Source of the DNA: RGIG7213 sp045544195
GTDB taxonomy: Bacteria; Bacillota; Clostridia; Oscillospirales; CAG-272
Reading direction: 5' to 3'
NCBI GenBank assembly: GCA_045544195.1
Contig: JAZPYO010000031.1
Location: forward strand, 1-64,000
Length of the DNA stretch: 64,000 nt
Every line of letters starts with the position of its first letter. The first letter of the stretch is position 1. The position numbers and the translations under genes were made by a program. A model generated the notes under the pieces. That model saw nothing but the letters and a program-made list of their open reading frames with translations. It did no database searches and was not told the DNA's origin. This document shows, one piece after another, positions 60,353 through 64,000 of the stretch.

Positions 60353-61126
60353 TCAATCCGTGAGGCAAACGGGGCTCTTCCCCGCTTCCTTTAATACATC
60401 CTTCATGCTGTATCTTCCGCAAGGCTTATTGATCATAAACGCAGCCGCCTTTACAGCTCCCTGTGCGAACAGATCGCGGCTTTGCGCTGTGTGTCTGATC
60501 GTTATTACCTCACCGTTTCCGCAGAACATTACCTCATGCTCACCTATAATAGTACCGCCTCTTATGGAGTGGATACCTATCTGATGCGGGTCTCTTTTTT
60601 CTCTGTACGGAGTTCTGTCTGTTATGCGTTTTGCATCGTAAGGCAACGCGCTTTCTATTTCGTCAGCGATCATAACCGCCGTACCGCTGGGAGCATCGAG
60701 CTTTTTGTTATGATGCGCTTCGATTATCTCAACATCGTAATCCTCGCCCAATATTTCGGCTGCATTTTTCGCAAGGCGGCACAGAAGATTGATGCCGAGC
60801 GACATATTACCCGATGTAAAAAGCGGAACGCTTTCTTCCATACGCTTCATCATAGCCTTTTCCTCATCCGTATGACCCGTAGTGCATATGATCGCAGGAA
60901 CACAGGCTCTTTTTGCATAATTAAGTATATCCTCTGTAAGACTGTGATGCGAAAAGTCTATTATGACATCTACCTTTTCAGTTACCTCAAATATACTTTT
61001 GTAAACAGGAAATGTGCATTCAGCACTTGATATATCGACTCCTGCGCATATTCTGTCATCACCCTTAAGCGCTTGGGAAACGGCTTTTCCCATTCTTCCG
61101 CAGCATCCGCAAAGTAATATATTCAT
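60353..61126 (-). CDS. dapB: 4-hydroxy-tetrahydrodipicolinate reductase
   Basis: 257 residues. NAD(P)H-binding start MNILLCGCCGRMGKAVSQAL, VDVIIDFSHHS, TTGHTDEE and the catalytic block EIIEAHHNKKLDAPSGTAVM with the His-His-Lys set. It makes tetrahydrodipicolinate for lysine and meso-diaminopimelate (peptidoglycan) and, in spore formers, dipicolinate. 9 bases after dapA, so cotranscribed. Confidence 0.95.
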   Translation of the reverse strand: MNILLCGCCGRMGKAVSQALKGDDRICAGVDISSAECTFPVYKSIFEVTEKVDVIIDFSHHSLTEDILNYAKRACVPAIICTTGHTDEEKAMMKRMEESVPLFTSGNMSLGINLLCRLAKNAAEILGEDYDVEIIEAHHNKKLDAPSGTAVMIADEIESALPYDAKRITDRTPYREKRDPHQIGIHSIRGGTIIGEHEVMFCGNGEVITIRHTAQSRDLFAQGAVKAAAFMINKPCGRYSMKDVLKEAGKSPVCLTD

Positions 61127-61135
61127 ATTTTCACC

Positions 61136-62026
61136 TTAAATAAGACCGTAGTTTTTCATGATCGTAAACAGCTTTTCATCCTCTGCTTCCGTCATAGGAC
61201 AAAGCGGCAAACGCATTTCTATATCGCACATACCCATTTTTGCCATAGCTGTCTTAACGGGAATGGGGTTAACAGTCATAAACAGGGCATTTATGAGCTT
61301 TAAGAGCTTAAGCTGCATCTGAGCGCTTTCCTTGCACTTACCGTCAAGATACAAGTGAGCAAGCTGTGCTGTTTCCTTTGGCATAACGTTTGATAAAACG
61401 GAAATGACACCCTTTGCGCCAACGCTCATCATAGGTACTATCTGATCGTCATTACCGCAATATACATCTATATCATCACCTACCGCGTCCATAAGCTCAA
61501 CAATAAAGCTGAGATTTCCGCACGCTTCCTTAGTTGCTATGATATTAGGATGCTTTGCAAGCTCCTTATATGCATCTATACTTATATTTACTCCCGTTCT
61601 CGAAGGAACATTATACAGAATGATCGGCTTGTCGCAAGCGTCAGCTATTTTTGAAAAATATTCAACTATTCCCTTCTGGCTTGTTTTGTTATAGTAGGGC
61701 GTAACATGTAAAAGCGCATCAGCGCCAACCTCGCACGCATGGCGTGAAAGATCGACTGCATAAGCAAAATCGTTAGAGCCTGTGCCTGCAATAACAGGTA
61801 CTCTGCCGTTTACCTTTTTGACCGTATATTCAATAATATCTCTGTGCTCCTCGTCAGTAAGCGTCGCCGCTTCGCCCGTAGTTCCGCACACGATTATTGA
61901 ATCAACGCCGCCCGCTATCTGAAATTCCACGATCTTGCCGTAGCTTTCGTAATCTATCGCTCCGTTCTTAAAGGGAGTGATTATAGCCGTTCCGACGCCT
62001 GAAAAAATAGGTGTTTCTCTTTTCAT
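61136..62026 (-). CDS. dapA: 4-hydroxy-tetrahydrodipicolinate synthase
   Basis: 296 residues. TIM barrel with VCGTTGEAATLTDEEHRDII, DALLHVTPYYNKTSQKGIVE, ILYNVPSRTGVNISIDAY and the Schiff-base lysine in IIATKEACGN. It condenses pyruvate and aspartate semialdehyde. ATG at 62026 is preferred because the AAAGGAT site is 9 bases away; the ATG at 62032 overlaps the preceding stop and is only 3 bases from it. Confidence 0.95.
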   Translation of the reverse strand: MKRETPIFSGVGTAIITPFKNGAIDYESYGKIVEFQIAGGVDSIIVCGTTGEAATLTDEEHRDIIEYTVKKVNGRVPVIAGTGSNDFAYAVDLSRHACEVGADALLHVTPYYNKTSQKGIVEYFSKIADACDKPIILYNVPSRTGVNISIDAYKELAKHPNIIATKEACGNLSFIVELMDAVGDDIDVYCGNDDQIVPMMSVGAKGVISVLSNVMPKETAQLAHLYLDGKCKESAQMQLKLLKLINALFMTVNPIPVKTAMAKMGMCDIEMRLPLCPMTEAEDEKLFTIMKNYGLI

Positions 62027-62031
62027 TTTCA

Positions 62032-62652
62032 TTATCCTTTCTGATCATCAGTTTTATCGTTCACAGGCATTTCATTTGAAAATGCCGTCATTTCAAGTCC
62101 TGTATCAAATATCAGCGTATCCTTTGGCAGACGTGTTATAGTGTATGTAACATATACATCGCCCACAGCGCCCGAAATATTCGTGATCTGCACAAGATAT
62201 ACCACCCAGAACCATTCCGCGCTCACCAATACCGACATCACACCGAGCAATATTCCGAAAATAACTATCGGAGCAAGCGCAATTATTATATATTCCTTTT
62301 TTCCAAGATAAGTATCGCACGATGCGTATGCATACACCGATTTAAATCCGAATTTTCCCCATTTTCCGCTTATGATACGTATAAATATACCGTGAATCGC
62401 CTCGTGAAGTATGATGTATAAATATTCCGACAGTGCCAACACTGCCATTTTTATTATCAATAGCTTTACATCTTCGTCAGAGCTTATATGAAACAGTGTT
62501 TCAAGCGGCACTATAATCAGCATTGGAGCTATCATTATCACGCAAACGATTAGAGCTGCAATATTTATTATAACGGAAAACCTTTTATTCTCGGTAAAGC
62601 TGATTTTTTTTACCTCGTTATAACCGTTCGGAAGTATCGGATGACTTATCAT
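62032..62652 (-). CDS. DUF3267 membrane protein with HExxH
   Basis: 206 residues, four to five membrane segments. The zinc-protease-like motif is YLYIILHEAIHGIFIRII (HEAIH), and the C-terminal half has ITNISGAVGDVYVTYTITRL with PKDTLIFDTG. These match DUF3267, putative intramembrane zincins of unknown substrate. It is placed between hisIE and dapA with a 4-base overlap on the upstream side (ATGA) and an overlap at its 3' end, so it is cotranscribed with amino-acid genes though it is not a biosynthetic enzyme. Confidence 0.8.
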   Translation of the reverse strand: MISHPILPNGYNEVKKISFTENKRFSVIINIAALIVCVIMIAPMLIIVPLETLFHISSDEDVKLLIIKMAVLALSEYLYIILHEAIHGIFIRIISGKWGKFGFKSVYAYASCDTYLGKKEYIIIALAPIVIFGILLGVMSVLVSAEWFWVVYLVQITNISGAVGDVYVTYTITRLPKDTLIFDTGLEMTAFSNEMPVNDKTDDQKG

Positions 62653-63302
62653 GTCGTCATCTTCTCCTGCTTTACCTTTTTGTCTATAACGTGACGGCTT
62701 GCAAGCTCTGCCATTATTTCCTCAGGCTTTATACCCATTTGTGCCATAAGGACCATAACGTGATAGTACAGATCGGCTATTTCGTATATCGTTTCCTTTT
62801 TGTCATCTGCCTTACCTGCTATTATGACCTCAGTGCTTTCCTCACCGACCTTTTTGAGTATTTTATCAATTCCCTTGTCAAAAAGGTATGTGGTATATGA
62901 GCCCTCTTTTTTATTTGTCTTTCTGTCCATTATCTGCGCCATAAGGATATCGGCAGAAAATTCCGGGGTCTTATCATCCTCATAAATAATGTCATTGAAG
63001 CAAGAGTCCGTACCGTTATGGCAGGCAGGACCGTTTTTGATGACCTCGACTGTCAAGGCATCACGGTCGCAGTCAGTCGTTATTCTCACAACACGCTGAA
63101 CATTGCCGGATGTTTCGCCCTTTCTCCAGAGCTTCTGTCTTGAACGGGAGAAAAAGCACGTTTTTCCCTCTACAAGAGTTATTCCGAGGCTCTCCTTATT
63201 CATATAAGCCACTGTAAGAACCTTTTTAGAAAAATGGTCTACCACAACTGCGGGAATAAGACCCTTTTCGTCATATTTCAATTCATTGATATTCATTTTC
63301 AT
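62649..63302 (-). CDS. hisIE: Bifunctional phosphoribosyl-AMP cyclohydrolase/-ATP pyrophosphatase
   Basis: 217 residues. Residues 1-105 are HisI (VLTVAYMNKESLGITLVEGK, FFSRSRQKLWRKGETSGNVQ, and zinc ligands DCDRDAL and GPACHNGTDSCF). Residues about 118-217 are HisE (KEGSYTTYLFDKGIDKILKK, VGEESTEVIIAGKADDKKET, EIADLYYHVMVLMAQMG). It catalyses steps two and three of histidine synthesis. GAGG 7 bases before the ATG; the stop overlaps DUF3267; 9 bases behind hisF. Confidence 0.95.
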   Translation of the reverse strand: MKMNINELKYDEKGLIPAVVVDHFSKKVLTVAYMNKESLGITLVEGKTCFFSRSRQKLWRKGETSGNVQRVVRITTDCDRDALTVEVIKNGPACHNGTDSCFNDIIYEDDKTPEFSADILMAQIMDRKTNKKEGSYTTYLFDKGIDKILKKVGEESTEVIIAGKADDKKETIYEIADLYYHVMVLMAQMGIKPEEIMAELASRHVIDKKVKQEKMTT

Positions 63303-63311
63303 CGCTGTACC

Positions 63312-64000
63312 TCACTGTATTCTCACATTTATATCATTTTCTTTAAGCATTCTTTTAAGCTCGTTTATACGAACATCTCCGAAATGGAAGATCGAAGCGG
63401 CAAGCCCTGCATCCACCGTAGGACATTGATTGAACAGATCTACAAAATCCTGCATACATCCTGCACCGCCCGACGCTATAACGGGAATAGATACAGCATC
63501 GCATATCATTTGCAAAAGCTCTGTATCAAATCCGCCTCTCACTCCGTCGGTATCCATACTATTTATAACAAGCTCGCCGGCGCCAAGCTCCTGGCCCTGC
63601 TTTGCCCACTGAACAGCTTCAAGCTGAGTCATCTCTCTGCCGCCCTTGACAAATACTGCGTATTTTCCGTCAACACGCTTTACGTCCATAGACAGTACCA
63701 CGCATTGCGAGCCGTATTTTTTTGCCGCTTCATACATAAGCGAAGGGCTTCTTACTGCGCCTGAATTTACCGAGACCTTGTCAGCTCCGCATTTAAGAAC
63801 TCTGTCAAAGTCAGAGACATCGTTTATAGCTCCGCCGACGGTCAATGGGATAAATACGTTTTCTGCCGCCCTTGTAAGCACGTCTGTAAACAGTCCCCGT
63901 CCTTCTGCTGATGCGGTAATATCGTAAAAGACCAATTCGTCCGCGCCGCAATCGCTGTAATACTTTGCAAGCGACACAGGGTCGGAAACGTCCGCAAGAT
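63312..64000 (-). CDS. hisF: Imidazole glycerol phosphate synthase cyclase subunit, partial
   Basis: The gene enters from the right edge; the visible part covers roughly residues 28 to the end. In frame from the edge: ADVSDPVSLAKYYSDCGADE, then LVFYDITASAEGRGLFTDVL and IPLTVGGAINDVSDFDRVLK. Later LVINSMDTDGVRGGFDTELL and VIASGGAGCMQDFV confirm the half-barrel pattern of HisF. It uses ammonia from HisH to form IGP and AICAR. Any start inside the window would be false. Leads the hisF-hisIE-DUF3267-dapA-dapB run. Confidence 0.95.
   Translation of the reverse strand, partial: LADVSDPVSLAKYYSDCGADELVFYDITASAEGRGLFTDVLTRAAENVFIPLTVGGAINDVSDFDRVLKCGADKVSVNSGAVRSPSLMYEAAKKYGSQCVVLSMDVKRVDGKYAVFVKGGREMTQLEAVQWAKQGQELGAGELVINSMDTDGVRGGFDTELLQMICDAVSIPVIASGGAGCMQDFVDLFNQCPTVDAGLAASIFHFGDVRINELKRMLKENDINVRIQ

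Overview
The window looks like a chromosomal segment from an anaerobic, Gram-positive, spore-lineage Clostridia, probably an uncultured gut Oscillospiraceae/Ruminococcaceae-type bacterium. This is inferred from gene content, not from a marker gene. The signs are a ferredoxin-dependent 2-oxoacid oxidoreductase operon, a T-box leader on pheST, glycyl-tRNA synthetase of the single-chain type, ribonuclease J, SpmA/SpmB, a SigG-like fragment, an AbrB-type regulator, a CotJC-like manganese catalase, many lipoproteins with short Cys lipoboxes, a sortase-like NPETG tail, and clean GGAGG ribosome sites. No rRNA, tRNA, CRISPR array or complete insertion sequence was seen.

Region 1-7.9 kb is the most accessory-like part. 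It holds two related Cys/His-repeat surface proteins; the first runs off the left edge and carries an in-frame TAG. Around them are small unknown proteins, an ECF-type sigma factor with a very long C-terminal extension, and a decayed IS3-type transposase tail. Region 8-15.1 kb has a short-chain dehydrogenase, a manganese catalase, a phosphoesterase, and then one plus-strand operon: P-loop ATPase, four-subunit 2-oxoacid:ferredoxin oxidoreductase, ispD and ispF. Region 15.2-17.7 kb is a polar amino-acid ABC transporter operon on the minus strand; its binding protein appears circularly permuted.

Region 18-35 kb carries glyQS, a divergent LCP protein, several lipoproteins and membrane proteins (TraB/GumN, DUF2079, DUF3048), an S1-domain protein, RlmA-like and RluA-like RNA modification enzymes, a ZIP metal transporter, a Na/Pi cotransporter and a small heavy-metal-associated protein with a strong promoter and an operator-like dyad. 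Two very unusual hairpin-rich intergenic elements lie here: a cloverleaf-like four-way-junction sequence near 25.8 kb and a 383-bp fold-back mosaic bounded by inverted repeats at 35.2-35.6 kb.

Region 35.6-55.4 kb is mostly housekeeping plus envelope: pheT-pheS behind a T-box, an ArsP_2-type exporter, DUF5685 and J-domain proteins, recG, mscS, a GT2-GtrA glycosyltransferase, two permuted-SGNH (DHHW/AlgX-like) lipoproteins, a NamZ-type muramidase, a nucleotidyltransferase fused to a degenerate phosphohexomutase, and rnjA. Region 55.4-64 kb holds a lipoprotein preceded by an autonomous, pseudoknotted RNA of about 214 nt with its own consensus promoter and terminator, a truncated SigG, spmA/spmB, an AbrB regulator, a GH99-like lipoprotein, and a tight lysine/histidine operon (hisF-hisIE-DUF3267-dapA-dapB) that runs off the right edge.

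The best candidates for something undescribed are the structured RNA at 56.42-56.63 kb (possibly a member of a known class such as raiA), the two hairpin elements at 25.81-25.90 and 35.23-35.61 kb, and the permuted solute-binding protein.
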